Source of the DNA: Isoetes taiwanensis
Taxonomy: Eukaryota; Streptophyta; Lycopodiopsida; Isoetales; Isoetaceae
Assembly: GCA_021234155.1 (NCBI GenBank)
Contig: JAJEKV010000016.1
Coordinates: 17,728,698 to 17,792,697, forward strand
Length of the DNA stretch: 64,000 nucleotides
Direction: 5' to 3'
The notes under the pieces were generated by a model, which was given only the letters and a program-made list of their open reading frames with translations, was not told the origin of the DNA and searched no databases. The translations under genes and the position numbers were made by a program. Positions 12,033 through 24,805 of this stretch are shown one piece after another. Within the stretch, counting starts at the first letter, position 1. The number at the start of each line of letters is the position of its first letter.

Positions 12033-12059
12033 CTCCGCCAAAACCAGAGGAAGGGGTTT

Positions 12060-12067
12060 TAGGGTTT
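12060..12067 (-). promoter_or_regulatory. Telo-box (AAACCCTA) upstream of the PPAN-like start
   Basis: AAACCCTA reads on the minus strand 28 nt before the ATG at 12032. Telo-boxes are known in plant promoters and leaders of ribosomal-protein and ribosome-biogenesis genes, which fits the PPAN assignment. Confidence 0.65.
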
Positions 12068-12069
12068 AT

Positions 12070-15000
12070 TGCAAAACGTGCTATTCAAATGGATATATCC
12101 TTTTGCATGAAAGCGGCAGGTTTCGCTGTATTTGTGATCCGGGCAAGGGATAAAAAAAATTTCCCTATGGTGTGGCGTGTAGTCGCTTTAGGGTTGGTGA
12201 AGCCCTTTTGAAACCCTCACGTGGAGTTTGTGGTATATTCCGTGTATATGCTTGGTAATGCTCGAATATGCTATTAACTGCTCCAAAACCTATTATTGAC
12301 CTGCTGCTTCCGTTGCCGGCAGGCAGCCACTCTCAAACCGGCCAACCGAGGCCTTCGGGCACCATAGGGTTCGGCCGAGTTTTATAGTGCTTTTGTAGTT
12401 CATGCCAATACTAGCGAGACGAATCCATATTTCTACAAGGAGTTTTTATTTAGCGAAACCAACTGGCACCTTCAATTTGATTTGAAAAGGATGCAACGCC
12501 TTTTGAAAGCCTTTGGGATTCATTCTCAGCATATGTTGCTAGAACAAAGGGCAAAGATTCGATTTAATAACCTGGAGAAAATGTGTCCGCGATGCTAATT
12601 CGGCTAAAGTAAGTCTACTCATTTTGAGGTTTTTTAATTTCGCGTGTTTAGTATTGCGCCAATCAATCAAGATATGTTTAACTGGGCTTACTAAAATGAT
12701 GTATGTTCGGCCATGATTCGTTGTCCATGTTCAGTGGTTGGCTTGAAACACATAAGTGGTTCCGTGATGCATGCGATGACTTCTTGCATTCATACTTGTC
12801 TCCGGCACATGGTTTATAGCTCTTCTCAAACACCGCATGTTAATGCTTGGGTGCAAGTAGCTGAGGTATGCAGCACCAACCTATATGGTGAAGAAGCATT
12901 TTGAGGATCACTAGCAAAGACAAAGTCACGCGAAATGAGCCCTATAAATTATGTACTTCTATTATTGCATATTCTGCTTTGTATGCGATCTATAGACATG
13001 TACTTCGTGATGTTCTTCCATTGATGCATATTCAGATTAGGATGTACAAAGCTCTTAACAACTTGATGAAGCTTTGAAGGTTAAGGGGTGACGAGGGATG
13101 GCCCTTCCCTTGATGAACTCTCGGTACTAGTGCAATGCCCTCATCATTTGGCCCGGCGCTTATAAGAAAGTTTATCATTCATTTTGATCATCATTCTCTA
13201 AGATGTTTATAAGCATTACACCGGTAAAGCTCAAGTTTTACCGTACCTTGCTTTTCTTGATTTTTAAATCCTAAACATGTCGCCGCAGGTTTATTAAAAT
13301 TTAGTCCCTTTGATGCTTAGCTGCCTATGAAAGTTTTATGGATTACAACCTGGTTAAAAATTTCATGTGTACACATTACTAACAAGATTTGTTAAGTTTA
13401 GGAAGTCCGCTATATCGTGAAGGTACACCTTCAACAAGACCTCTACTGGCTAACCGGCCCCGGTCTTTCCAATGTCACCGGAGCTGTGTGTAATATTCCG
13501 GGGTTCTTGTAATTTTGATAATTTGTGACTCATGTTATCGAAGTGGTGGGCCGCTAGAAAGACAAAGAAAATGAAGTTATAGATATTATGAAGGTATACC
13601 AACTTCAGCTTCTTATCCATGCCTATATCAGGCACTTAATAATCAATGAAAGAGTTCCAAGAGAGCATGTAGAGAATGTTGTGGCATTTTTGAACGCTTA
13701 CAAGATAGCGAGTATATTCTTTGACACCATCCAGTAAAGCAATGTGTGTATCCCGTTCCATAGTTTCCCACACATTGAAAAAGGAAGCTAAATAGCAGCT
13801 AGTAAAAGGAAAGACTATATGACACAAAATAGCCGGTATGATGAGGATTTAAAACAACAATTAAAGCAGCACTTCATATTCTTTAGTTGCTAAACCACAA
13901 ATGGAATAAAAAATACATTGTAAAAGAATGGTCAAATGTAAAGGATAATGACGATATATTTGAAAGCGTGAACTCCATTTTATCACAATACAATAAGTGA
14001 CAATTGCTAACAAATGTACCGATAGCTCCCATAAAAGATTGTATTAATTCGTATTACGTTTCCATCCAATACAACCAAATCCTCAGACGCATGAGGATTA
14101 TGGTAATGGGAGATGGAAAGATGCGTAACGCCATCTTTTGAGCGTATACAATCGGCGGTAAGCAACAATTTCGCTACTATTTTTAATGCTTGTTCAGCCA
14201 TAAAAAACATTTGTGATATAGCAAGCTTATTCATTAGGAAGCAAGATAAAAAAGCTTCAACCTCGAGCGTTGCCGCAATTGCGCTTCTAAAATGTATGGT
14301 AAAATGTAAACCTTTGAAGGATATGCGCATGTGTCATTTAGCAATATGGTCGAGAGATGTGCGTCATGGACCACATGTATTTTTGCTCATACAGCGGAAG
14401 CAGTGCGAATGCCTTTTAGATCTATAAAGTAAATGTGTTGGGATGGTGTAGAATCAAAATAAGGTTTCGAATTTTGAAACCATTTATGTTCACATCCGTG
14501 GATTTTTGGCGAAGGTAAACTAATGTATTGCTCAGATTGCTTTACGCACCCCGCCTCGGCGTAAGATATTTCTAAATCGCCAGCCTCAAATTTATTTGGG
14601 CATTTCTTTGATTCAATTGTAGGTAAAGTAAGTACCCTCTACGAATGATAAGTCTAAATGTTATTGCAAAATACAAGGTGAACCTCTTCGCCTTTATTTT
14701 CTCACCGCCCATCTTACATGGGATTTTCTGGAGGAAACATGAAAAGCTTGTTCCTGCAGTTAATTTGAATAATAGTTGTTTGTAACTTTGCAAACTAGAG
14801 AGATCTTGACATGTGTGTCCCATTGGCGTAATTTGCGTATCGTATTGCCTTTATTTGGCTATGGTGAAAAGCATTATGGTCCATTGTTGGATTATGTAAA
14901 ACGCTATAGACTGCTTTTTAGAATTATTTCTTACAAATGCCGGTATCCATTTTTTCAGCAAAACAAACTTACTCCTGATTATAACTATTTCATTGAATGA

Positions 15001-16390
15001 CTAATATGGCACTACGTATATATTTACAACATAACATAATATCTTATATATCATGCACCAACTTTTTCCAATTGTGTAAGGAAATATTTGAATGATTGTT
15101 TTACTCGAACCATCTTTCTAATAGTGTAGGTGAAGTCACTTCAAATTTACTCTGAAGTCCCAAATTTTGAGTAATTTAGATGCCGTTGAAGTTATTCTAC
15201 CTCTAGGTTTCAACTTGAGCACTTATGCATATGGAAGTTATTCTAGTCTCTAGACTTCAAATTTTAGCACTTATTGCATAACGACAAGTGGATAAATTAT
15301 TTTGCACAATCATATCTACCAATTCATGCCCCGATCTTAGGCCTCTACATTCTATGATTAATTACGTGTCTTAAAGGCCATAACCGTAATTGTTTGGTTT
15401 TAGTTTAAGCAAGCATGTGAGTGAGAAAGCCTTTAAACTTTAAAACACATGATGCACCAATAACTTATCATGCAAAATCTATTTTAGCGTAAACCAGTGC
15501 CCACTCCAAAAATGCCTTAGTTATTATGTGGGAGGCAAAACAAGAAATCCATCATCTCTAGCCCGGCATCAACTCATGCAAATAATCAAGTAAGGTCATA
15601 ACATAGTTGTATTAGCAATGTTACTTAAAGTTAAATCCACGTATTAACGGGTAAAGGGTTTGAACCTCACATTTGTTTTTATGAGACAACAAAACAATAA
15701 ATATGTGTTACCTCGGGACCCAGGGCAACCTCCTGCGGCGCTAACACTTTTCTTTTATTCTTCGTGATTCCCATTTGCTCTGCCCCATGCTTTTAAAGGA
15801 AGTAGCGGAAATCTATTTTATCAAGAGAGCATCCTTTGCCTTGAGCTACTCATGATCTCAATCAAATTGTTCTTTATTTGAATTTATTTTATTATGATTG
15901 CAACTTTTCCCTCAACTACACTTTCTAGTCTAAATCATACAAGTTCTTGGATCAAGCAACAATGAGTAAAACACCTAGATGCTATAAGTTTACTTAAATG
16001 TCAGATTTAACGTTATTGTATAAGCAAAAAGATCCATCAAGTACTTGCCATGAATAGTGAGAAAAGAGTCACCATTACACCCGCTGGGTCTAACGGGGCC
16101 ATGGTTAACTTGACCTTCTAAGGGGTTTTAAAAAATAAAAAATAAATAAGTAGCAAGTATAGGGGGCAAGGAGGCATGCATGCTAGGGGATGATGGAAGA
16201 GAAGAGGAGGATTGGAGGTTAAACGAAAAATGGAGTAGGTGATGAAAAGAAAAACATGTGCAATTATCCATAATATAACTCCCATTATACCTTTCAGAGG
16301 GCAAATCTTTCTTTTTCAGCGAATTCAGCCAAAAGTTTATTAAATCTGGCGTAGCTGAAAAGTACAAAATTTACATGTCTCATCTAACTC
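12070..16390. other. Unassigned intergenic sequence
   Basis: No recognisable gene or transposon. A stretch at 14007-14330 is open on both strands (107 codons minus, 104 codons plus at 14113-14427), but I recognise neither translation. Short direct repeats of TTCAAATTT and GAAGTTATTCTA lie at 15120-15290. Confidence 0.45.
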
Positions 16391-16399
16391 CGTAGGGCA

Positions 16400-18720
16400 T
16401 TACAGATGCCATTGTGAGCACGGTAGCCTCCGGAGCACAATGTACCACTCCATAGAGACTAATGATGAATCAATCTCAAGATACCTAAATCCGTGACAAG
16501 CTCCACCACTGGTAAAAGTGGGAAGAACAAACACTCGTAGGGTCAGCCAATATCTTTTCCTCGGGCCAATCGTAATAACACCGCGGTGCGTGATGAATAA
16601 AATGCCCGAAGATGTGGTGTTTTGGCGACGCCCTATAACGTACCATAGGGATGTTCTGTTCAAGATGAAAATGCCCCTTTGTTTAGCTGGAGGCTGCGCT
16701 GTATGGGACGCCAAAGCGGATGCACGACAAATTCAATGTACCGCTAAAACAAACCTCGTAGCCGTAGACTATCGCCGGGTTGAACCCCAGACAATCAAAG
16801 AGACAATGCTCAAGAGTCTAAGAGGCGTGAGCCGCATAATGCGGTATATGCACGGATCATAGCGAAGTGTCGAAAAGGCATTAACCCGTTGTGCGACTGC
16901 GGGAGCCAACCCGCCACCACAAAGACGCAGGGTGGAGCAACCATCGCAAAGCTATCGCCATGTAACGCCACAAAGTGGGTTGTGGAAATACGTAGGTGCC
17001 AAATCTATCCGGCAACCGGAGGGGTTGCGTGCTAAAAAGAAGGCGTATATAATCGATCCGACAAATTGCTTGCCTTTGTGAATATTTTCATGACAGCCCC
17101 ATGGCACCCTTCAAAGAACACCAACTTGACTATGAGAGGCAAATTCACCTTCTCCCATATGAGATACATCCCAACGAGAGCAGAACTTGCCTGAAATTGT
17201 GCCAAGATAGTAGGCTGCACCTCCTCATACCATACTTGAATAGAAACAACACCCGCAAGAACCCATCGCCTCGCGGTAAGGGGATGAACCGAGCTCTTCA
17301 ATGAGGTGCTCGGTGTCCCTGTTGGTGCCCACCAATGGCGAGTCTCCAATAATAGTGTGATAGAGGGGCATGGAAAGATGTTCCATCGCCTCCCATGTCG
17401 CAACAAGCCACGCATGAAAATGGGAGAAGCGCTAAAAAGGTCATAGAGAATAAAGCCCAAGGAAGGACCGGGTTTTTGGATGCTCTTCTACCTAGAGGGA
17501 TACACAAGAGCTTGTCTAAGAAGGCGTGAACCAGGAGAGTCATCCTCACCATTCAGGAGTCTCCAAATGAACTTTGGAAATAGCACCTTGCCTGCGTAAG
17601 AAGTCCATCATACCCATCCACCTGCCCATTTCGGAAGGGGATGCACTTCGACCAAGCCACCAACCACAACACCCTTCCTCAAGCATTTCCAAATAAAATA
17701 AAGTTCTAACTATTGCAATGAGCCTACACGACTTTAACTGGTGGGTGCCGCTAATGTAAGGATGCCATATATAAACATGGGGTACTACTAAGGACCTGAC
17801 TTTTGCCATCAGAAAGCACCGCAAGAGACAACTTAGCAAAGGGACCACCGTAACAAGTGCTTCTCCAAACCCCTAATGATCTCCAGCTCTATATAAGTAA
17901 CATGGGATGCTAACCGAATCCCCAACAACTTGATGGCCCTCGTCTATGCTAAGTAATTTTACCTGACATAACGTGAACACATGTCAAATGGATTATCCAA
18001 TGTAAAGTCAGTATTAACTTCGCCACCCAAGAACACCTAAGCCGCTGAAAAGTGTCTAAAAGCATTTTGGCGCAAGATTCTCATCAATAATGCATCAAAA
18101 GAGGAACTTGTCGTCAGATATTGATTGCAAAGCTCTGTAGTCAGCCCTCCACAGCAAGACCATAAAAAGTCCTCCGTCGCTGCAATGGTGAATAACCGTG
18201 ATGTTCTGCAAATAATGTAAGTGCTAATGGTGTTAAAGGGGTTAATCCCCTCGGCTAATACCAATGTAATCGGAGGGAAAAGGCATGTGGACGGCTCACC
18301 ATGGAATGTGGATACGTCACAGCGTAGATATATGTACTGCTAATATTCATGTGAATTATTCTCAAATCCTCTTAGCATACAACGACATTATAAATTCCTC
18401 CTAGTCACACTATCATAAGCTTTTGCAAAATCAAGCTTTGCTAGAGCCAACCGGAAGGTTTTGCCTATGCCCAATAGCCCTCGTAGTTAAATAACATTAT
18501 TCAAAATGCACCGCTTAAAGAAAAAGCCGACCGGTTGTTGAGATGGACTCTCGCCAAGATGTCTCACCGCCCGCAAAGCCTTGGCTAAGATCTTATAAGC
18601 ACGGATGACAATAAGGTGATGTAATGCCAATATGAAATAGTCTGAGGATCCTTGACCTTGGGGATGAGTGAGATGGCACCTGTGTTTAGAATCTTTCTTT
18701 GTACTCACTTGACTTTATCT
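16400..18720 (-). mobile_element. LINE non-LTR retrotransposon ORF2 remnant
   Basis: Minus-strand fragments in the expected 5' to 3' order: an RT-type segment with ILAKALRAVRHLG, then RCILNNVI (about 18510-18490), then LAKLDFAKAYDSV (about 18450-18410), matching the RT region of plant LINEs. Downstream come Trp-rich C-terminal segments near 17850-17030 such as LGFILYDLFSASPIF. Many stops and frameshifts interrupt the frame, and no poly(A)-like tail or target duplication was found, so the element is old and the ends are approximate. Confidence 0.7.
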
Positions 18721-18810
18721 TGATGCAACAAACATAGTAATGAGGATTGAGGAGGTTCTTTTGAACATAGAACAATGCATATGTAATTTTTTTGTTGCAT
18801 TTCACTCCTT

Positions 18811-18933
18811 CATAACATTATAAAAGTCCAATAAATAATCAAACTATTGGCCTACTCTTATATTTATCAAAGAATTTGTAGTACAAATTGCAAAATTTCG
18901 AAGTAATTTGCATTTGCAGACACAATCTATGTC
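18811..18933 (+). repeat. 123-bp direct repeat, copy A
   Basis: Nearly the same sequence recurs at 20102-20224; both include ATTATAAAAGTCCAATAAAT and GTAATTTGCATTTGCAGACA. Roughly 10 percent mismatches by eye. The 1.17 kb between the copies holds no recognised gene. Confidence 0.85.
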
Positions 18934-20101
18934 TTTTTTAATGAAGCAATTTGGATTTACACCTTTTAGACTTTACATTTGCAGAAAGTTCTCTAGGAAT
19001 TGATTCTTTTCTTTATGGCATGCACTTTACCTCTTGTAGAAGTGTTGTCTAGTGCGAAAAAGTTTTCTATAAAAAAATAATATTAGTTGGAGTAGAGTAG
19101 ATATATTTTATTTTTCCACCCAACAACTCTTAGAGTCGGTATGAGTCAAGTACATCCATACTTGGTCGTAAGCTTTTAGAAGAAATAATCAAGCTTAGAG
19201 GAAGTTTTCTAGGGACTACCAGTTATCGACTAGTTTTGAGTCATATCTCTGACACATGCCCAAAATGCTTTGTCCTACCATGGATGTGACATTGGCTCAA
19301 GAGTTGTTACTACGGAGTTGTCACTTTACAAGTTGTGAAGATTGATAAAGGATGTGCAATCGTTTAGTGAAGCATCTGAAAGTGCTAGAAAACGAAGTGT
19401 AGCTATTGCAATATTTGGACACGAATGAAATTCGTTCAAGAAGTGCAGTGGATATGCAAGAAGAAATGAATGAAAAACAGTAATAAATTATATTATACTC
19501 TCGTATATTGCATGTTATGGCCACCTTCAATTTCCGCTTTCTATCTAGCACCAACTAAGAATTTGGTGGTCTAAAATCTACATGAATTCATTGCATATAT
19601 CTTGTAATCCCATGAGACTCATATTTGAACAATAACATGACAAAGGCTTGCTGAATGAGGTGTATAATCCCCTCGTGCATACAATGTGCTTACAATTTAA
19701 GAGCTTCTGAAGCATGCCATTATGCCTGTATAAGCATTTGTGTGCATGATAGAATTAGGCAAGAAAATATCATGTGTGTTTCAATCATGTAAGTAGCATG
19801 TAAAACTAATAAAGAGATTTATTGTACTCATAAACAATTTGGGGTATACTTCCATAGATAATTTCCCAAAACATGCAGAAGCTTTATATGAGCCAGTGTG
19901 TGGGCAAAGGGTGAGAGCATTCTAGGGTATGCCTGTTTTCTGTATCTATTGGGGGCCCAGAAATTACCCAGAAAAGTATTCAGACACTGGATACTTTGAG
20001 GGCTTGATAAGGTCTTATAAAACGTGCAGTTTAAATGTGGAAGCAATCCTTCTTGTTTCTAACATCATTATCCTAAACTTAAGTTGAATACAATGTGTTT
20101 T

Positions 20102-20224
20102 CATAGCATTATAAAAGTCCAATAAATAATCAAACTATTGGCCTTCTCTTAAATTTATCAAAGCATTTGTAGTACACATTGCAAAAGTTCAAAGTAATTT
20201 GCATTTGCAGACACAATCCATGTC
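20102..20224 (+). repeat. 123-bp direct repeat, copy B
   Basis: Partner of copy A at 18811-18933. The flanks of the two copies do not match, so the duplication is limited to about 123 bp. Confidence 0.85.
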
Positions 20225-20617
20225 AACAAAGCACCAGGGCATCTATGAGTAGCATGCTGAGGAAGCAACACAATGTTTGAAATTAGATTTATTATGTGAT
20301 TATACTCTGATATGCTTTTGCTACAGGAAGGAATTTTCATAATGAAACCTCTCATGGTAGGCAGTTCAGTTTTGTTAGATAAAATGTACAGGAAATGTAG
20401 ACATGTATTTAAGATATTATGATATGTAGATATACGAATGCTCGGATAGCAAACTTAATCATGTTTGGAGTCCAAAATATGATGGATTACCTGAGATTGG
20501 AGTACAATCATAATATCATTTTTATCATCCCCCTAAATCAATGAGACTCTACATCTTCTTGCCAGGAGATAGAACACTTATACTGGCATGTGAAGCAGTT
20601 TAAAGATCGAAGAAAGC

Positions 20618-20865
20618 CCCGGGGGATTCACATAGTGTAGGCCGTATATACCATGTGAGTGGACGATAAGGGTTTTTTTTTAACCTAAAGCGTACGAATA
20701 CGTACGGGAAGGGGTTATTTAGACCTTAAAAAATCCAATCTCTAGTGATGTATTTCATACGGAAAGGGGTTTTTTAGACCTTAAAAAAAGCGTATACGAA
20801 GGGATTTTTTATGACCCCTTCCTCGCACATGGCGTATCCCTTATACACTAAGTGCTATCCCCGGG
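20618..20865. mobile_element. MITE (CCCGGGGGAT family), copy 1
   Basis: 248-bp element starting CCCGGGGGAT and ending ATCCCCGGG, flanked by a perfect 8-bp direct repeat AAGAAAGC (20610-20617 and 20866-20873). The terminal inverted similarity extends about 45 bp inward (TAGTGTA, CCATGTG and AAGGG words on both arms). No coding capacity. A second copy with its own 8-bp duplication is at 61653-61889. An 8-bp duplication suggests hAT-type mobilisation; a 9-bp reading (GAAGAAAGC) is also possible and would suggest a Mutator-type source. Confidence 0.8.
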
Positions 20866-21614
20866 AAGAAAGCAGCATGTAAAGTATCATGTAAAAGGTA
20901 ACCTTGTTATACTTGACTGAATGCCGGACATTGACTAGAACACGTGAACAAAATGGTCAAACAGTTTTTTACCTCTGAATATGAAGAACATTTATCACAT
21001 TACTAAAATCGGTCCAGAGTTGGTCCATAAAATAGCATATTTTGACAATATGTCCGTTCATAGATTGTCCCTCAATGAATCGAGCTAGGAACTAACCTAC
21101 CCTTACCCAAGCCTGCCCTACTGCTAGTTATGTTTTTGCGGCAAGTATAATATAAAGTTCCATTAACTGCTCCTATGGACCTTTGGTAGAAGAATACTGG
21201 ATAGCTAATGTTTATTTTATTATATCATATAGAAACTCATCGAATTCACTCAAGTTATAGAGTGTAATATTTGCAAGCATTATTTTTTGTTGTGCCATGA
21301 TTGCATGATTGTGATGTGAAGCAGCAACCTCAATTTTCAGCTGCTTATGCTTATGAAGGTTGTGAAGTGAAATTCTATTCAAAGCTCTGGCCCAACCTTG
21401 GAATAACGTATTCGTGTTGTTGATCTTCTTGGATGAACAGAATGCACCTTGATGATTGGCGGTAACTATAGCAGGATAGTTTGAAAATTTTAAAATAATT
21501 AAATATGCATCTCTTAGCATAAATGCCCAAAGTGGACATGAAATGCATCAAAGTTCACTCACTTGATGCAGTTTCATAGGCACTTTCACAATATTCATTC
21601 TAACTCAATATGCG

Positions 21615-21728
21615 GTTCCACACTTGTGGCATAGTCCTAAAACTATAGCCTCAAAATAGCGATCTCCATTGGTTCCACACTTGTAGCATAGTCCTAAAAA
21701 TATAACTTTGAAGTAGCCATCTCCATTA
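21615..21728 (+). repeat. 57-bp tandem duplication
   Basis: Two head-to-tail units beginning GGTTCCACACTTGTRGCATAG, period 57. A second degenerate direct duplication, built on GACCARTATAGA and GGCACTTTCAgAAC, follows at about 21758-21877. Confidence 0.75.
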
Positions 21729-22110
21729 TCCTTGGAATTTTTCAAATTTGACCAGTATAGAATGGTTTTATGGCACTTTCACAACTGGACGTTGAACACA
21801 AAGAGGTTTTAGATTGGCCCAAAAAATTCGACCAATATAGACTATATATGGCACTTTCAGAACAGGACGTTGAACACCTGATCTGAAAGTTTAGGGTCTT
21901 ACAAATGCTAGATGACAAAAGTCCACAGCTAATCTAAGGGAAAAAATTTTTATCTAATGCCATGCTATATGTGTGATGATGCCCTACTAAGGAGGCCGGA
22001 GCATCTTGACCTCACAGGTGCCGTGAATTCTCTGTCTTTTTTTCCAAGCTCCTTCCTATGTAGGTAACCATTTTAATAAATGCAATACATGACTATGGAC
22101 ATCGTCTGCA

Positions 22111-24077
22111 ATGCCGGAGCAAGGTGTTTCCACAGAACGGTCTGCAAATATCTACGACCTTTTCTTGAATGGCAGCTCTTCATACGATGCATGGCTCAAT
22201 GCCGTCTCCTTCCAGGCCCGTAATTTCTTTCCCCTCTTTCATTCCTTGCACCAAGTCATTTATTTTTATGGGCTTTGCAGATTGCTCAGGTTGTTCTTGT
22301 TTTACCTTTCTCATTTGCCCAAATGAACCTTCCATCTGGAATATCTTATCAACTCCTCTATGGTGTACTTGGTTGTTGGTCTTCTTTCCTCATAAGCGTT
22401 TTATACCTTGAATACCGTCTCCGGAAGGAGACGCAAGGCTTTACCTTTGATAAGCATGTAATACAGGTAATACACATATTCCTCAAGTTTACTGCATAAA
22501 CCTGTTCAGTTTTCATCCTAAAATTCGTGCATAATATAATAGTGGTTTGAAATTTTGGATGGACTTCTTGGACCTTTTTGGAAAGTACTAGGTCTAATCT
22601 TCAACAATTTACTTCTTTTCTCTGCTTCCACGATTCAAATCGTTGCATGTGCAAGGTAAGACAAAGACATGGATGTATCCTTTTATGCTCTTTAATTTTA
22701 TATTATCAGATATAACAAGAAGCTCATCATTTGCGCAGTACTGTATATTATATCAGTGAAGCATTTCCTAAAAGGACGTGGACATTTATCTTTGGAGCAT
22801 GTATGATGTTTACCATATTTCCTTCAGATGTTAGAAACTTTCGAGTATGGTCATTTGCAAATATTATTATGGTAATTTACGTTGCTTGGTATCTGACAGT
22901 TGCTGCTGCAATAGATGGAAAGGTATGGTGCGCATTCTATATATTAGATCTTATTAACAACTCAAAGTAATGCTTGTTTATATTTTTGAATTTTACGCTT
23001 AGACACAAGATATACAACACACTGCACCTCACAATTTCCATGACTACTATACTGGAGCTTCCAACTGCATGTATGCATTTGGGGGCCATGCATTGACAGT
23101 GTAAGTGTAAGTTGGTCATTGTTTGTTATAAAAGAAAGCGTCAAATCACAGTTTACTTTTAAAAAATGAACATGTTAAATTGTATGATCTTTTTGAACAA
23201 GCATTTACGGTGATGTTCATTTTCAACAGCGAGTTCATGCATGCAATGAAGCAACCCCAAAAGTTCAAGACTGTGTATATTTGTGCAGTGTCATTTATAT
23301 TATCCCTTACCTTGACATCTGCCACAACTATGTACTGGGTATATGGAGATCAGATGCTAAAACATAAGAATGCATTTTCAATTCTTCCAAGGTCGAAGTA
23401 TCGAGATGCTGCAGTGGTCTTGGCTCTGATGCATCAGGTTGTTACTTTTGGGGTTAATACCCTCCCCATGTATTTGACATGGGAAAAGTTGCTTGGAATC
23501 CATGGACATAAATATATTCTGCGGACTCTTGCAAGGATTCCAATTTTCCTTGCTTTATTGTTCATTGCAGTAATGTTGCCATTTTATGGGCTAATTGACT
23601 CAGTAGTTGGAGCTCTTTTTACTAGCATTGCAGTCCATATAATACCTTGTGCAGCATTTATGGCAGTCTACCAGAAGCAGACTGCTCGGAAGGTGAGTCC
23701 TTATTGTCTCATTTGCTTCTCAACTTTCCTCCATATTAAAAATTGTACAATTGAACTGAAAATTTCGCTAGAACCTTGTCTTGGGTTAAATAAATTTTGT
23801 ATCGTACATTCCCTGTGATCATCAAAAGAAAACAAAGGTGGTTTTTCCAATTTTTAGAAAATTGATTTTCACCTTTATTTCATTCCAGAACGTAGCTGAG
23901 AAACTACCACGTTATCTAAATTGGACGATCATATATTGCGTAAATGTGGGAATAATAGTATGGATATCGGTACAAGCTGGTCTTGGGCTCTGGGCAAGCC
24001 TCTACAACTTCACAAAATCTATTCATTCAATTGGCTTATTTGCTAAATGTTATGATTGTTATAAGAATGGTGACTAG
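22111..24077 (+). CDS. AUX1/LAX-type auxin influx carrier
   Basis: Predicted plasma-membrane proton/auxin symporter of the amino acid/auxin permease family. Exons: 22111-22215, 22281-22466, 22543-22655, 22739-22922, 23003-23100, 23230-23692, 23889-24077. They join in frame to 445 residues; Arabidopsis AUX1 has about 485, so both ends are shorter. Family landmarks, in order: YDAWLNAVSFQ, IAQVVLVLPFSFAQ, LISVLYLEYRLRKE, WFEILDGLLGPFWK, the KRTWTFIFGAC block, YAFGGHALTV, HAMKQPQKFK, RDAAVVLALMHQ, NTLPMYLTWEKLLG and GLFAKCYDCYKNGD before TAG. About ten hydrophobic segments are visible. No stops or frameshifts. Introns 2-6 have GT-AG ends; intron 1 reads CAG|GCCCGT, so its donor is GC or mis-sequenced. 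The start is chosen as the first ATG in frame with the DAW motif; an upstream non-conserved exon cannot be excluded. The sequence is divergent from canonical AUX1. Confidence 0.9.
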
Positions 24078-24146
24078 TCATTTTTAACTTCACAAAATCC
24101 ATTTTCTCCGTTGGATTATTTGTTAAATGTTTGTCCTAAAAGTGTT
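24008..24146 (+). repeat. Tandem copy of the AUX/LAX last-exon end
   Basis: The exon segment from ACTTCACAAAATCTATTC to the stop (24008-24077) recurs immediately downstream from 24085 (ACTTCACAAAATCCATT), with matching GGATTATTTGTTAAATGTT. The copy runs into the MITE at 24147. Confidence 0.7.
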
Positions 24147-24670
24147 TAGGGGCCGCTTCACACTGGGTGTTAAAGCCTTCACATTGGCTTCCGTTAAAAA
24201 ATTCCGTTAAGATTATGGGATTAAAAATTAACGGCACAATTAAGGTAACGGTGCAAGATAACTGGGGTTCACACTATATTCCGTTAGGTTAAATTTTAAC
24301 GGAGGACTTAAGGGGCCATAATTTTTCCCTTCAAATTTAAGGGTAGGGGGACATTAGCAATTCAATTTTTAACTTAACGGCGTGACAGTCGGTGTGAAGC
24401 AATATTTAACTGTTTCCGTTATGTTAACTCTTAACATAACGGCGTAAAAATCAGTGTGAAGTAATATTTAACGATTTTCGTTATGTTAATTTTTAACCTA
24501 ACGGTGTGACCATCAGTGTGAAGCAAGATCTAACGGTTTTTGTTATGTTAAATTTTAATCTAACGGCGAAATGTGAAGTGAAACCTTTATGTTATGTTTC
24601 CCTAACGTAAAGGGCATCCCGTTATGTTAGCAATTTAACCTAACATAACGGCCCGTGTGTAATGACCCTA
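24147..24670. mobile_element. hAT-like MITE with internal tandem repeats
   Basis: Starts TAGGGGCCGCTTCACAC and ends CGTGTGTAATGACCCTA, an imperfect terminal inverted repeat of the TAGGG type. Internal sequence is full of TAACGG and GTTATGTTAA words, with about three tandem units of roughly 70 bp (24384-24580) built on GTGTGAAGCAAnATyTAACG. No coding capacity. No clean 8-bp target duplication was found, so the exact boundaries are tentative. Confidence 0.6.
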
Positions 24671-24704
24671 GTCAACTATAACTAGATAAGATAATGACTA
24701 GAAT

Positions 24705-24805
24705 GATTGTCCTAAGAATGATGACTAGTCAACCGTAATAATTAGACAACGACTAGATTGTCCTAAGAATGATGACTAGTCAACCATAATAACTAGACAT
24801 CATAA
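24705..24805 (+). repeat. 51-bp tandem repeat derived from the AUX/LAX exon end
   Basis: Two units containing GATTGTCCTAAGAATGATGA and CTAGTCAACC. The core AAGAATGATGACTAGTCA nearly matches the stop-codon region of the AUX/LAX gene (AAGAATGGTGACTAGTCA, about 24063-24080), so these look like further copies of the gene end. Confidence 0.65.

Noticed and set aside
14007-14427. Overlapping 107- and 104-codon frames on opposite strands
   Set aside because: Neither translation shows a recognisable motif or splice context; kept only as a note in the intergenic entry.
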